A DNA stretch of 64,000 nt, taken from Agrypnia vestita. Its lineage: Eukaryota > Arthropoda > Insecta > Trichoptera > Phryganeidae. Each line of letters begins with the position of its first letter. Position 1 is the stretch's first letter. Made by a program: the position numbers and the translations under genes. Of this stretch, positions 9,990 to 22,449 are shown in pieces. The DNA lies in assembly GCA_016648135.1 (NCBI GenBank), contig JADDOH010001993.1, positions 48,481-112,480 of the forward strand, in the 5' to 3' direction. The notes below the pieces were generated by a model, which had not been told where the DNA came from, made no database searches, and saw only the letters and a program-made list of their open reading frames with translations.

Positions 9990-10595
9990 AAACAGATCTA
10001 ATGATATCAACAAACTATATCAACCATTTAAATATATCGCAAAAGAGCATTATAAGAACCATTTTAAAACTTCCAATCAGAACGCCCTCAAAAGAGGTCT
10101 TTAAATGTTTTGACGTACCGAACATAAAACAAAATATATGCCAAGAGTATTTATTCTCTTACACCAATTTAAAGACACAAAACAAAACAATAGAACACCG
10201 GCGTATAATACGAGAGGCAGTAAAATGGTAAATAGAAATATACCAACTTATAACACAACTTTTGGCCAAAGAAGCTATATCTATTTTGCAACAAAACTCT
10301 ACAACATCCTTTCCCCAACCTTCAAAAATATTGAAAAGATTGAAGAATTCAAAAAAAAAAAGATAAAAGCATGGCTAAAACAAGTCGATGCAGATAAATT
10401 AGAAGGAGTATTGAAAACTACGCAGTAATTTAAAAATAGAAAATAAATAAGTATAAACCCCTAGTGAGCAGGACTAAGAACAATAATATCAACAATATCA
10501 TTATACATACATACTATTATATTAAACATGTACAAATTGTATCTAAATAGAACCTAATAAAAAAAAAGTTAAAAAAAAAAAATTAAATTTAAATC
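9990..10595 (+). pseudogene. Non-LTR retrotransposon C-terminus and 3' UTR
   Basis: Two overlapping frames (10,001-10,231 and 10,138-10,428) give one typical LINE C-terminal tail interrupted by a frameshift around 10,200. The later part has Asn-Thr-Arg-Gly, Asn-Thr-Thr-Phe-Gly-Gln-Arg-Ser, Lys-Leu-Tyr-Asn and a Phe-Lys-Lys-Lys-Lys-Ile-Lys-Ala-Trp-Leu ending, as in CR1/Jockey-type elements. A ~150-bp AT-rich 3' UTR and an A-rich run at 10,558-10,585 follow. No palm motifs remain, so this is a 5'-truncated dead copy. Confidence 0.7.
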
Positions 10596-10599
10596 ATAT

Positions 10600-11810
10600 T
10601 TTAAACAAGCAAAGCATCAATCGGAGAAATCAATTGAAATAATCTATCCTTCGTAAAATATTTGATTACCACATCGATACGAACCAGAATTCTTTTAATC
10701 AATTTTACCGCACTTTAAAATTACAATCCATTTGGGACCTATAAATATAAATGTTGCAGTCACTTAGGATTTCTAATCAAAAAAGTACTTAATTATGCAT
10801 TTAAGTATCTATCCCTTTCAAAATCAAGTTTCCTATAAATTTATAAGCTATATTTCCTATAAAATCCCGAATTCGGTACATTCTTAATTAATAATCCGCA
10901 ATGACTGCATTCAATTTTTCGGATATTGCTTCCTTTCCTTTTATATCCCATAATATTCATAAAACTAATTAATTCGTATAGTGAAATGAATCCCAAAAAC
11001 TTTTGAAGAAAACACGAAATATGATGCCAGGATAATTCGGTCCATTATTTATTCACACTGTAATATCTTTGAATTTGTGGTAGACACATTTTTTTAGATA
11101 GATAGATCTATCTAATTCGTATGTATGTAGAAAATATTATGAAGTAAATATTAACTATGGGAAATTTGGTATCGCAGTTCTCCTTTAGAGAAATGATTCG
11201 AATACTTCTGGTAGTTAATAAATATATTTTCGAAATATCTAATCATAAAACTAATACGACAGAGGGAGGGAAAGATTTCCAAAAAGGGAAGGCGAGGAGG
11301 GAATGAGGTGATTTTTTTTTATTCAGGGTCCTAGAATGCAACATGGCAAAATTTTACAGCAGCTTAAAATGGGAGAAGTATTTATGTTTCGCCATTGAGA
11401 AACTCACCAAATCCTCTGTTCAAAACACCACCTACAAATGGTAGACGTTATTTCTTCCGTCCATCCCGACTATTAGCTGACTACCGATCACCCTGTGAAC
11501 ATCACTAGCGTCCTCCGGGACCTCACTCCTGGCTGACAGGATCCGACGCCACGCCATACTGTTTAACTTGCAGGAAAGTTTAGCGTTCCATAAAATAAAT
11601 TTAATGTGTTTTCAAAGTTTTCCCAGGAATGTAAGTACGCTCTATACAAAGTTCAAAGGGTTCGATCAAATCCAGCAATCAAGCGTACATAATTTATAGC
11701 AAAACAGTCAACAACATAAATAAGTCTCTTTGTTTTTGATTAATGAATTGAATAAAAATTAATGAAATTTTATATAAGTAAACAACTTAACTTAGTTTAT
11801 TAGTTTATTG
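10600..11810. other. AT-rich sequence, no gene seen
   Basis: No supported feature. A purine-rich run at 11,263-11,312 and a GATAGATAGATCTATCTA palindrome near 11,100 are the only irregularities. Confidence 0.3.
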
Positions 11811-11812
11811 TA

Positions 11813-11935
11813 AAAACCAACCGGTTTCTGAAACAACGTTCCTTCGTCAAGGTATACTTTAAACTGCATTAAGTATACCCTGACGAAGGAACATTGTTTC
11901 CGAAACCGGTTAGCTTTTACAAAAATATTAAGTGG
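11813..11935. repeat. Long inverted repeat with hammerhead-like cores in both arms
   Basis: The arms AACCGGTTTC...TCGTCAAGGTATACTT and its complement enclose only about 12 bp. The plus arm contains CTGACGA (11,880-11,886), a GGAAC/GTTTCC stem and GAAAC (11,902-11,906). The minus arm has the same layout with the first C changed to T. Flanking AATATTAAGTGGTGATAA and ATATTCATAATAAATAACC resemble the 23.3- and 30.2-kb family F copies. Confidence 0.7.
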
Positions 11936-11999
11936 TGATAATTAAAGTTAATTTGTTAAATTATATTCATAATAAATAACCACAAAGTAATAGCAAAAT

Positions 12000-12710
12000 A
12001 GAATAGTATGAATTTTATTTTATTTATTTTTGATATTTGAAAATTTAATGTTTAGATGTAAGCAACGCAAGCAGGTCCGATTTCTGGATCCTTTCAACCT
12101 ATAGACTTATAGTGTATTGGTTCATTAGTTCAAGTTTTTTTGTTTGTATACAATATCATATTTTCGTTTTTTGCGCCTAAATGACACAATTTCATGTTGC
12201 AATTAATGACCAGTTCATGTATTCGTGTATGTGGATCAATCATTGCTTCTTTATAGCAACATTGCTAATTAGATCGAATATAGTAGATTAACAGACTGTG
12301 AATGCGGATAGATAGCCACGTTCACACTGTTCACAGTTAGTTCTTATATCAGAGCGCAGATTACTGCAATCACTTAGTCGGCCCGATTCTGAAAATTACA
12401 ATGTCTGGATCTTTAAGATAGACGATAATAAAAATTAAAAATGTCCAGAGCGGATTTTGTAATTCTACGGCTCAAATACACTGCATTAAAAGATGATATA
12501 AGAAAGATTGTAAGAAACAAACGTATTAATTTCTTCATCCACAGCGTCCAGATGAAATATCATGGCTAAACTTGTCATGACCGCGTTAAAGAGAGCGTGA
12601 AAGAGAGAGCAAATGTTTTATAAGGTCGCTCGCCCGTCGAGAGAAGGCTTTTTGCATTGTATCGAGACAGATCGCTATTGTTAATTGTCATCTTTGTTCA
12701 TATCATTTTT
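12000..12710. other. Unannotated sequence
   Basis: No gene or repeat recognised. The 12,590-12,690 part is richer in GC and in GAGAG runs but has no coding pattern. Confidence 0.3.
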
Positions 12711-12715
12711 CAATC

Positions 12716-13078
12716 AATTTTCTATTTCAGTTTGCAGTTTGCATTTTGAACAAGAGCATATCTATTCTATGACAAAAGCATGCCAGTAATAAGCATGTGT
12801 GTTTGATTAAACCCAGGAACTGTTTTGATTTATTGGTTCACTTGAATTTTCTATTTCAGTTTGCTAGGTTTCAATTTTGAACTAGAGTTTCCCTCTATTC
12901 TATGACAAGAGCATGCCACTTATAAGCATGCGTGTTTGATTGTTAGCTTTAATTATACTTATTTATGAGCATGCTTAAAATAAGCATGCTAGTAATGAGC
13001 AAGTGTGCACAGTTGTTAGGGCACGCTAGTTTTTAGCGTGCTAATGAGCATGCCAGTAATAAGCATGTGTATCAGTAA
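12716..13078. mobile_element. GCATGC-hairpin repeat element (partial)
   Basis: Contains many RGCATGCY-type palindromes spaced by short TARTAA loops. A ~100-bp block starting AATTTTCTATTTCAGTTTGC occurs twice with a 130-bp offset (12,716 and 12,846). The right end GCATGTGTATCAGTAAC matches, inverted, the left terminus of the related complete element at 36,757-37,438. The left end is not recognisable. Non-coding. Confidence 0.65.
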
Positions 13079-13079
13079 C

Positions 13080-15140
13080 TTTATTGGAATAACCCCGCAA
13101 GAAGAATAAAAGACAAAGAAAATTACAGTTATCATCACCAAAAATAAGAAATTGATCACTTTTAAATCGCCTTGAATCAAAAAAAATCAAAGGTAACCAA
13201 AATAGATATTAAAATTCCTGGGAGACAAACAACAGACACAATGTTAAGAGAGCGCGCTCCGAAAGATGCTCCTAGCACTCCTGAGGGATGATATGATGAA
13301 TGGTCTCGAGTAGAGAGCCTAAAACAACTCTCGCAATGGATACGTTATATTAAATTTCAACATTTATCTATTCCGCGTTTGTTGAACGTTATCTAAAGGC
13401 ATCCCAAGTAATTCGGAAGATTTCTGGCGGTTCGTATATATGAAATGTAAATTTTACCTGTCAGAAGGCGCGCTCCCCGCGCCTCTCGCGGCACACACTG
13501 ATCAGTTTACTACAAAAAATGGTCAAATTTAAATACACAATTCTCGGTTAACTATCATAATAAAATCAATAAAAACAAACCATATTTTGTCACTAAGTAA
13601 CTAACTTTTTTTTTTTTTTTTAATTAATTGAATTCGGTCATCCAAAAGGGATTTAACTATTTTTTTGTAAAACAAAATAGTTAAATGTCTCCCTCAATTA
13701 AAGGATAACACAAATAGGACATAATCATAGATAAGTCAATTTGACAATGACAGATAAAACATAATTTAAACAATTGTTCCAAATTTAGCTTTAACATAGA
13801 CATAAAGAGGCTCGTGATGTATATAATAAACATGATCAGGGAGGGGGACGAGTTTCTAGTATCTGCTTCACCATATGACGATATTCTTCATATTTATTTT
13901 TAAAAATATCTATTGAATTTAAGAGGTTGAATACAGACGAAATTCTGTCTTCAACGTTAGTTATCTGAAATTCATAGTTATCAACGTTAGACATCTGATG
14001 TGTCATTTGATATTCTAAATTTCTTATATTTTAATGCCCCACAGAGGCATAAAATAGCACTTTACATTTTTCAATCAGATCTTTGAAGAACAAACTACGA
14101 CAAAATCTCTTTAATAACCATATCCTTGACACCAGTGGCATGCAGTGAGTATAAACTTAGGTTATGCTGTGACCGACTATAAACCTATATTTGAAAAACA
14201 TATATACGACACATACCTATATCGGTATAAAAATATTTTGTATTTTTTAACTGTATATAATGAACTGTTCTGAGTAGCTTTAAACCACAAAAATAACTAC
14301 CCTTTAAAATAAGTATCGTAAAGAATGATTTTCTAAATAATTTTTTTATATATAGGTAATGCGGCAAAATTTTTAATATATTTCGAAGACGATTTATGTA
14401 TATATAATTAAAACGGGAATAATACTAATTTCAAATAAACGTTTCTTTTCACAAAAATAAATCAAACATTTTATGATATCATCGATGGCAATGTCGTCTT
14501 AATAAAATTATAATATTGCGTACATACAAAATGTTCAAAAACATTTTTTTTTTTTAAAGTTTCTTAATAAATTACCATAAATTCATGTAAATAGAAACGG
14601 ATTGAATTTGTGTGATTCTTGAACTCAGTAATTTATATAAAAATAATAAAAGGAAAAAGAACAAACGTACTCAACATAATCATTATGATTTTACAGATAG
14701 AATTCATCATAGAAAAGAGAAATAGAATTCACACAAAAAAAATTGGATGGAAAAAAAATGACATTTATGCAAGTGATTTGCGCGCAGCTCTCACGTCACA
14801 TTGGACTTTTCGAAGAAACAGGCTATTATATGAATAATTTACTTGTCTATTACAAAATAGAGAGATGAGTCAAAATACAAAGTTCAGGACGAGTTTTTTC
14901 TCGACTTTTTGACTTTCTCGACTGATGGAACAAATTTGTTGGGCGCAAACAAATGAGATAAATTATGAATTGACATGAAGTTGGATACAAAAACGTCTGA
15001 AATAAAACATCTAGCCATAGGACGAATTACGGCTAGAATTTTAAATCGAATTTTTCTTAAGATTAGCTTTATTTAATTAATATTTGTTTCCCAGAATCTT
15101 TACTCATGCACAGCTTTTTTTTGTATGCGCTACACGCCAC
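13080..15140. other. AT-rich sequence, no gene seen
   Basis: About 2 kb with poly-T (13,606-13,620) and poly-A/T runs. Short open frames are lysine/isoleucine-rich AT artefacts. No recognised repeat. Confidence 0.3.
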
Positions 15141-15160
15141 TGCTTGACACCTACAACAAA

Positions 15161-15330
15161 GAGATCCCAATTAGCTTAAAAAGAACAGCTTTCGAATCAT
15201 GCATACTGCTAGTGATGACGTATGGAGTGCAGATGATGGTCCTTACAAAGAAAAGTGTAGAAAAGCTCAAATGCACGTAATCCATAGAGAGATTCATACT
15301 TGATATCGGCTAAGAGATAAGAGTAATATA
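15161..15330 (+). pseudogene. LINE reverse-transcriptase fragment
   Basis: In one frame the plus strand reads Leu-Lys-Arg-Thr-Ala-Phe-Glu-Ser-Cys-Ile-Leu, Met-Thr-Tyr-Gly-Val, Leu-Thr-Lys-Lys-Ser-Val-Glu-Lys-Leu, then after a TAA Ile-Glu-Arg-Phe-Ile-Leu-Asp-Ile-Gly and a second stop. This is the region just after the palm of many insect non-LTR reverse transcriptases (Lys-Arg-x-Val-Phe...Cys-Ile-Leu-Pro...Thr-Tyr-Gly...Glu-Thr-Trp-x-Leu-Thr). The palm and the 3' end are missing. It is a different family from those with (TTAG)n or (GAT)n tails. Confidence 0.6.
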
Positions 15331-15647
15331 ATATGATAAAATAAAATGTGATAAAATTAGGCGCAGAACTAAAGTAGTAGACATCATTTATATAAATATT
15401 TAATATTATTACGTGACAAATATTACGTAGGTATTAGTGACGAATTTTAGCTTTACTTTGATACGCAAAACCGTATGCAGATATTATTGAATATTTTTAT
15501 GTTTATATTTCTTCTTCCTGTTGTATAGCATAAAAAAATTAACTATGCATTACATTAGCATTACAACTATGAATTGAAAGCCCTTATTTTTTAATTCCTA
15601 ATATCACAAATAATACTTATATTCTTACATAAACAACTTTCTCCTCA

Positions 15648-15790
15648 ATTAAGATGAGTTTTAAAGTCTCACAGAAACGTGATTGGAAGTCTCCTGTACA
15701 GTGGTCCAGGGATTACAACATGTATAACTTGGCTTAAGTGATTACTTCACATAACTAATCCATCAAAAAAACATCCACACATTACCAAAT
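15648..15790 (+). repeat. Family A repeat (diverged)
   Basis: AAAGTCTCACAGAAACG, GGAAGTCTC, GGGATTACAAC and GGCTTAAGTGATTAC landmarks are in family order. Confidence 0.6.
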
Positions 15791-16520
15791 TTTTGAAAGT
15801 TGTGTTCATGTTCCAATTCTGGGAACTTTCTGTATGGTTGAATGGACTATGGTAGAGACATCTTTAGTATATTATCATGAAAAACTATAGCCACATAGAT
15901 TTCGCAACTAGTAATGATACCTATATATTTTTTAAATTTATATTTTATTTTTATTTTTCTTCTCAGATCACACTTACATATAAAAATATTTTTTTAATTT
16001 ATCTTGTTCAACTCTCACGTTGAGATACTGGTTGTGTCAGAAGACTATCAACGCGCAAAAGCAGAGTTGTCTGTGTACGACATAAAAATAGATCTCAGTG
16101 CGGCGACATCCAACTTTAATGGATGCTGCGGAATGGTTTAACTTTGGACCAGAAATTTAAGATGTATTTTTAACAGGAAACTGTGTCTGGCGGATGCAGC
16201 GATCGAGCTGAGGGATGAAACTTTCCACGGGGCCATTCGGTGTTTTTGTTTCTTTTGTTTCTCTGCCTGCATTGTCTACTCTCTGAGCCAGTCTCTGATA
16301 ATAACAAAAGAATTGAAGATGTAAGAAACGGGGAATGAATTTCGAGGAACGGACGGATGGAACTTTGGTCCTGTGCGTGAAACGTCTAAATTACCCTGAG
16401 ACACTACGTCAGCTTTCACTCTCAAAACTGAATCATTGATGTCATTAGTGGGCTATATAAAAAAATATTTCCAGTTTTGTGGCGGCCTTGCCGATCCACA
16501 CGACATTCTACACACATGCA
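15790..16520. other. Unannotated sequence
   Basis: Somewhat less AT-rich than its surroundings at 16,020-16,480 but without open frame, splice pattern or repeat that I can support. Confidence 0.3.
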
Positions 16521-16529
16521 AAGAAAAAA

Positions 16530-17050
16530 TAAAAAACTAACCCATAAAAACCAAGTTTTTATTGAACTCCCTTTCTTTGTAAAATATAACAACAATTAAA
16601 GACGAATTAAAACATATAACATAACACTAAACTTACAGTAATTTAATATATTTCTAAAATGTTAGATGTTTTGAGCTTTGATAAGACACTTCACGCTTTG
16701 AAGATTAAATTCTAAAAACATTTGTAAGTTAATTTAGATTTTCGACATTCGTAGTGAAGTACCTATTATGCATAACGACGGAGTAATTCAAATTTAGAAA
16801 ATATTCCGCGACGTTATCGGGCCGCCGTAATCAAACTTTTCTAATGATTCAAATTTGAAAAAACCAAGAAAATTATACTATAATTACTAATTTTTTTTAA
16901 CGAAAATTTGATAGATCTTCTTGATCGTCGCTACGAGTCTACTTGCCAAGTTTCAACTCGATTGGATCACGGGAAAAGGGTCAAAAATTGATCCAAAGTT
17001 TTTGTTGACAAGCAAGCAGACGCCACGAGTTAATATAAAGGGAGTAAAAA
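16530..17050 (+). mobile_element. Family B non-autonomous element
   Basis: Begins AAAACTAACCCATAAAAACC, then TTTTTATTGAACTCCCTTTC, and ends GACGCCACGAGTT followed by AAAGGGAGTAAAAA. CTCCCTTT near the start and AAAGGGAG at the end are inverted, giving short terminal inverted repeats. The internal landmarks CCGTAATCAAACTTTTCTAATG and GATTGGATCACGGGAAAAGG recur at 30.5, 31.6, 41.5/45.6, 60.3-61.1 and 61.7 kb. Confidence 0.75.
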
Positions 17051-17280
17051 TATAGGCTCTGTTCGCCGTTGCATGGTCATCGCCAGAAAATATTCAAAAT
17101 GTGAATGACCGAGAAATAAAGAGTCGTGTCTTCGTCACCGGATCGAGCGGACCTTCGCCATTGGCATATACTTTTGTGTTGTAAGTTGTTTTGCTTGTAT
17201 TACTTTAATTGCTCCCTGTGGCTTCTCACTTGTTTTAAAAACGTTAATAAAAAGTGAACTTTTCCACAGATTTATATTTT

Positions 17281-17690
17281 TAACTGTAATTTCGGATATT
17301 TTATACAAACCGTACGTATTACCGAAAAGTGAATTTCGATATTTCGTTGGATACTTATCCAACGTCATCAGGAGGACGACCTTTACCCGCGGAGGTGGAG
17401 GTCGGACTGATTCAACCCTTGAGAGAAGTCGCAGTAAAATCCGCCGGCTTAACTACTACATATTGCACACTGGCGACCTCTTTTGTAGAAGTAGAGAACA
17501 CTCCACAACAAAGTGCATACAATTTACGCCCTAGAAAGCAGCACCTCCGCGGGTAAAGGTCGTCCTCCTGATGACGTTGGAGAAGTATCCAACGAAACGT
17601 CGAGATTCGCTTCTCGGTAGTACATACGGTGCGTATAAAATATCCGAAATTACAGTTAAATATGTCTAACGACCGTAATAACAACCTTAA
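17281..17690. repeat. PLE lineage 2 terminal repeats, inverted pair
   Basis: The arms 17,281-17,397 and 17,542-17,658 are inverted (TAACTGTAATTTCGGATA at one end, TATCCGAAATTACAGTTA at the other). They enclose about 145 bp of PLE 3' sequence, also seen at 50.16 and 59.6 kb (ACTACATATTGCACACTGGC, AACACTCCACAACAAAGTGC). Each arm carries a hammerhead-like core: minus 17,342-17,371 and plus 17,568-17,598. The CTAACGACCGTAATAACAACC border is shared with the other lineage-2 copies. Confidence 0.75.
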
Positions 17691-17699
17691 CTCTTTGAT

Positions 17700-18115
17700 T
17701 TATATTTTCTTCAGGTGTACATGATCAATCTGTACATTCTATAAAAGCGGGCCTTATGTATTATTTATATAGACTAAATGAAAAATAAATTGATCCATTT
17801 ATTGCGAAAAGGTTCCTTTAATTTTATAAACCCTCGTTTCTATAATTTTTTATTTATGTAACGTGGTCCCTATCGTTATTAGCGACTCAACTGTAGGCTG
17901 GTCACAAACTCTTCACAGTAGAACAATGTATGGATCAGGTTTAGAACAAATCTGATGACGGACTGCACCTCTTAAAACCATATTAAAAATATAAAAAAAT
18001 ATTCAGTGGTGTGTGTCGTGCAAAGTTTATTATAAAAATCCAAATTATCATGTTAAATGACAAAGTAACTGCCAACGTCAATAAATGATACCTCTGATAA
18101 TTTTCTTTCTGAAGA
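17700..18115. other. Unannotated sequence
   Basis: AT-rich; nothing supportable. Confidence 0.3.
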
Positions 18116-18119
18116 TAAA

Positions 18120-18355
18120 AATTCTTTGTATTTTGAGATACACTTGTGGTGGTCGCGGATCTCGGTGTTTTTAGCCGTACGCGTCGAGCCGGCACCCACC
18201 AATCAGGTGCTCGATGCGGCTTACTAGGTCACGGTTACTCGCAAATACAAAATTCTTTCGCCGACATTTTCTGTACTCAACCCCACCTTTGTAAATTAGT
18301 TTCAATAAAACCAACAATGTAAATCGTGAGCATAATTCTCACCCTGTATTCAACT
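18120..18355 (+). repeat. LTR-like repeat shared with 33,025-33,245
   Basis: AGCCGTACGCGTCGAG, CACCAATCAG, CTTTCGCCGACA, TTTTCTGTACTCAA and TTTGTAAATT...TCAATAAA occur in the same order in both copies. The CAATAAA signal downstream of a GC-richer stretch resembles the R/U5 part of an LTR, but no internal gag/pol is nearby. Confidence 0.5.
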
Positions 18356-18639
18356 ACATGTCCTGCCTCTACCGACACATCTCACGCTTTACAAGCGCAC
18401 TCATGCAATACACATGCCGACACGAAGGATATGTCGCTGGACGGCTGGACATTCTTTCTCTCAGAACACATAAACTCTCACACTCAACCCCACCAAACAT
18501 TCATGAATATGCCGATATTTCTTCTTTTATGATATTATCCTTATTCTTAGATTTTTTTTAGACCAGGTGGACTATTAGCCTAGTAACAGTTGGTGCATTG
18601 CCGTACATGAACTGCATTTCTCATGAGCTTTGTGATGGG

Positions 18640-18860
18640 AAAACAGTCCTATTTGAGAGGCGCAATCTCTCCCATATACTTCACATATGAAGCGGTCAGG
18701 TTGCGTTGGTCGGTCCCGTAGACGCATGGTTGCGGCTCGCTGCTCATTTTCTTATCGTCTGGCCACTGCAACACCATCAACCCGAGAGCAACCCTCCTCC
18801 AGCTCAAACGATCTTGTGCCAGCTGCTCCCGATTCTCGGGTGTTCCCATGAGACTCAGCA
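18640..18860 (-). pseudogene. Possible LINE C-terminal fragment
   Basis: A minus-strand frame contains Glu-Gln-Leu-Ala-Gln-Asp-Arg-Leu-Ser-Trp-Arg-Arg, similar in pattern to the [Ala-x-Asp-Arg-x-x-Trp-Arg] end of several non-LTR reverse transcriptases in this window. Nothing else diagnostic remains; weak call. Confidence 0.3.
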
Positions 18861-18909
18861 GGGTAGACGTAGCGAGACCAACAGAGGTACGTCACAGTGG
18901 TAAAATCTT

Positions 18910-20950
18910 ACACGCGGCTTCCATGACTGGGAAAAATAAGTGAAGACTCTTGACCACAAAATAAACTGACGATAGAAGAGCGGTAGCTTTTCATAAAGAT
19001 GAGCCATCCAGAAATGGAGATTGTGAAGAGAAACGGGGAAGACCTGTGTACACCAATGGTCTCAAAGCTAAAGGAAATATTTATTATGTACAGATCCATA
19101 AATTCATTTAACCACATTGACATTTTCAACTCAACGATAAGAAACATAAAACAAACAATGTCTTCACAACCGCACCCAAACTAATTCGTACAATATATCT
19201 TCCCTTCTACTCCCGTCCCACATTTCCCTCCACCCTGTAAACTCACTGTTAAATTAAATTAATATATTCAGTGAAAAATTTGTAATTGGCATAATTTTAA
19301 AACCATTATTTTATATTTGTTAAGATGTTGATTTGCTGTTTATTTTCCCCAAAATAAATAAATAAATAAATTAATTAATTATGAATATATTTTCTGTATT
19401 TCTATTTCGCTTTTGCCGTTTTGAATTATAATGCTAGGTAAGGCAAGTTCTGAGCACATTCTAGAGTTTGATAGTTTATTTTTATTAGCGTTTGAATAGT
19501 TATTTCTTGTGGCCAACATTTTTATTATATTTTCGTTTATTTACTTGTTAAAGCAAAGGAATGTTGCGTTCGTTTATTATTTGCGATTACTCTGTGCTTC
19601 TGTTCGAAATCAGATACGCTCGATTTGTTTTTAGCTATTACATAAAAAAGGCGATACAGTTATTGGTTTGGTTAGAAAACAATTGCGTGTTTTTACAAAG
19701 TATGGTTAGTAATTGTGAATATGTGGTACGGTTATTTTTGTTATTGTTAGTGTACGATTCGAATCCATGAAATGAAATGCATTTTAATTTCACTATACTT
19801 TTATAAACTTACCTTACCGATAATACACATCCATCAGACGCCATGATTTCTATATATAAAATAAAGTTACATATATGGGATACCATGTCTGGTATCCCAC
19901 TTTTGTATAAAGTTTTACAGTATAATGTATATAAACATAGATGTCCGTGCTTCCGACTGCTTTTCCGTGAGAATTCTGGCGAAAGCGGCGCTGGTCACAA
20001 CGCGTGGGGAAACGGCTCGTTTACCCCACACATATATATTATTGATTATTTACAATTTACAAAATCCCAGACGGTGAGTCTGGAGTTTGGTTAAACTTTA
20101 AACATAAATAAAAACAATTTTAGCATTAAGGTACTCCTACACATCACGTAACATGCAAGCTAACTCAATATCGCCGAGTTAAGATGCACATTACGTATAA
20201 GTGTGGACGTAAAAGTCATGCTGCAATGTTCCCACTGCACGCCCCTGATATATCTATAATAGTCTAGATATATATTGGTGTATATATATATATATATTTG
20301 AAAAATAATAATTAAACAAAAAATGTATGTGTTTCCTTTCCATTCACGGATGTCTTACGTCTTACAGCCCTCGATAATGCCTTTAATTTTTAATATGCCT
20401 TCAATTTAATTTAAGATTGTCTCTAAAAACAACCTAAATTTAAGCGATGAATATTAGAATATATCGAATTCTTCCTAATGTTATTGAGTCTGTACTTCTA
20501 ACGCAGACAGTGAAGTTCGTCATTGTATCGGTGTCCCCACACTTCTCACTCTACCTTTCACGAGACCACAAAAACACCACACAAAATTTTCCATTCAAAG
20601 TTGTTCCATAGCTCAACATTCTTCACCGAAGGTTTCACTTCCTTGCACACCATTTTATGAATAATTGTTTTGTACGTAGTTAACTTGGTTTTTATTTGTA
20701 AATTTCTGAAACTTTAATGAATGAAACTGAAAACAGTAGCCGGTAGAAGCATCGTATTATTTCCTCCGGCTGTTCGTTTAACAACTTTGATGTTTCACTG
20801 TTTTGAATGAAATTGATTAATTATAAATATAATATTACATAACATAAAATTATATACAGTAATAAATATTAATGCTAAATTGAGTTAAAATTTAACAATA
20901 TTTAAATTCTTCTCCTCGGCAGTATGCATTTTCAAAAAAAAAACTGTTGT
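18910..20950. other. Unannotated AT-rich sequence
   Basis: No gene recognised. It contains a perfect hairpin at 19,877-19,900 (TGGGATACCA, loop TGTC, TGGTATCCCA), an AAATAAATAAATAAATAAAT run at 19,354-19,373 and a short TATATA run near 20,281. Confidence 0.35.
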
Positions 20951-21047
20951 TATTTGCCATAACTTTGTGGTTATTCATTATGAATATAATGAAACTAATT
21001 AATTTTGTTTATCCCCACTAAAATTTATTTGGTAAAACCAAGTGTGG

Positions 21048-21105
21048 TAGATAGAATAAAGAAAGGAGTGCTGAGATGGTTTGATCATGTGGAACGTATG
21101 TAAGA
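21048..21105 (+). pseudogene. Fragment of the (TTAG)n-tailed LINE family
   Basis: GTGGTAGATAGAATAAAGAA and GGAGTGCTGAGATGGTTTGA encode Val-Val-Asp-Arg-Ile-Lys-Lys-Gly-Val-Leu-Arg-Trp-Phe, matching the same part of the element at 38,223-40,126. It stops after about 58 bp. Confidence 0.65.
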
Positions 21106-21287
21106 TTGTATACCGGAAATAAATTTCACTTGTTCAAATAATCTGGTGGTATAAATTTTCAACTGGAAATAACCACGCCATTGTCATAAGTTATGATTGG
21201 TATAAAAAAATGAATTATTAAATAAATATAATTAAAATGCAAACAAAGCGACGTCTTTAGTGATTTTATGATTGTATTATAATTAGT

Positions 21288-21500
21288 ACTAGCTGTAACC
21301 TTTAAAAATGACGGTACATTTACATGTCGGTTCCTAGGGAATAAGCATTTATTTATTTATTTAATTTAAAAAAACCGAAAAAAAAAATTTAATTGACCAA
21401 AAAAAAAATTTGTTAAAAAGAAAGTTTAAAAAATTACATTTTTTAATTTTTATTTTACGAAAAAAATATTTTACTATAAAGAAGTTAAGGACGTTACATG
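21288..21500 (+). repeat. Family E repeat (CTAGCTGTAACC start)
   Basis: Starts ACTAGCTGTAACCTTTAAAA and later has GACGTTACATGAAGTTACAGAG. The same two landmarks occur at 41,043-41,120. The start resembles the CTAGCTG-AACCCGCGG head common in insect interspersed repeats. The middle is an A/T-rich expansion. Confidence 0.45.
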
Positions 21501-21639
21501 AAGTTACAGAGATAAACAATTGGGATTAAAATGTATACGGATAAAAAAATATGACGATTTCGCACAATCTCTGATGAATTTCATCGATAACAGGTCGAAT
21601 TTCCTTTTTAAGATCGTCAACCAGGTTACTGGCATAGTC

Positions 21640-21710
21640 ATCATCATCATTCTTGGCACTACAACCCTTGGTGGGTCTTGGCCTCCTCAATAATTTTCCT
21701 CCACTCATCA
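21640..21710 (-). pseudogene. 3' tip of the (GAT)n-tailed LINE
   Basis: Minus-strand 3' end identical in layout to that at 8131: Asp-Glu-Trp-Arg-type codons, then CCAAGGGTTGTAGTGCCAAG and a (GAT)n tail (TCATCATCATCATT on the plus strand). Truncated after about 70 bp. Confidence 0.7.
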
Positions 21711-21926
21711 GTCATAGTAACCACACAAAAAGATGTCGCCTGGTGTTAAATCACCTTGCTTGCCAATCGACGTCGGCATTTCGAAATATACAGAAATTGT
21801 TGGAAAAACAACTTTTGCTCGAGTTGTATGAGGGATCCTGCTGGAAGCACATTTGTTCAGGATCCACATCGTCCAGTTGGTGCCAAAAAAATTTAAAAAA
21901 ACATGCAGTAAAAATAAAATACGGCT

Positions 21927-22115
21927 AGTCAGAGAGGATTGAACGCCACACTCTTCTATCCTGGCACACCACTTTTGCTTCGGCCACATTCAAGTTCTAC
22001 GGTTGTTGGGGCTTTTAACAAGGTCATCCTCAAGTACTTGTAGTATCTGATCACGCCAGGTCTTTCGCGGACGCCCTCTATTCCTGTTGCCTTGAACACT
22101 GAAAGCCTTGAAAAT
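21927..22115 (-). pseudogene. 3' fragment of the (TTAG)n-tailed LINE
   Basis: Minus-strand blocks CGTCCGCGAAAGACCTGGC, CTACAAGTACTTGAGGATG, GGCCGAAGCAAAAGTGGTG and AGAGTGTGGCGTTCAATCCT match the 3' coding end at 38,244-38,450. A ~20-bp deletion removes part of the Arg-rich region, and the tail is missing. Confidence 0.75.
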
Positions 22116-22149
22116 GGTGTTACAGGCAGGTATAATAGGTTGTTACAAC

Positions 22150-22362
22150 TCATACGTGATGTGTGTCATATAATCCAAATATATACAACTTTCAAAAATT
22201 AGTAAGACATGGTATATTCTATCATGGTGGAAATGGCGAACGTTACCGTAATGCCGTAAGTCCGATATACACCATAGATGACTTCTATACCTACTTTCCC
22301 ATAATAATAATGAAATACAGTTTCGTCTCTGTGAAACCTCCATAATATACATTGATAAAATA
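22150..22362 (-). repeat. Family A repeat
   Basis: Reverse orientation: the right part reads ACAGTTTCGTCTCTGTGAAAC then CTCCATAATATACATTGAT. The left part shows the far end of the family (AAATATATACAACTTTC, TATTCTATCATGGTGGAAAT). Confidence 0.75.
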
Positions 22363-22449
22363 CGGCATTCAATTTTGGCCACCCCGTATATTGTATAACT
22401 ACAAGACGCTTTGTAAATACAAAATGAACACAGAAGCACATCTTGTAAT

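Noticed and set aside
19877..19900. Perfect hairpin as a microRNA precursor
   Set aside because: The 10-bp stem with 4-nt loop is too short for a miRNA precursor.
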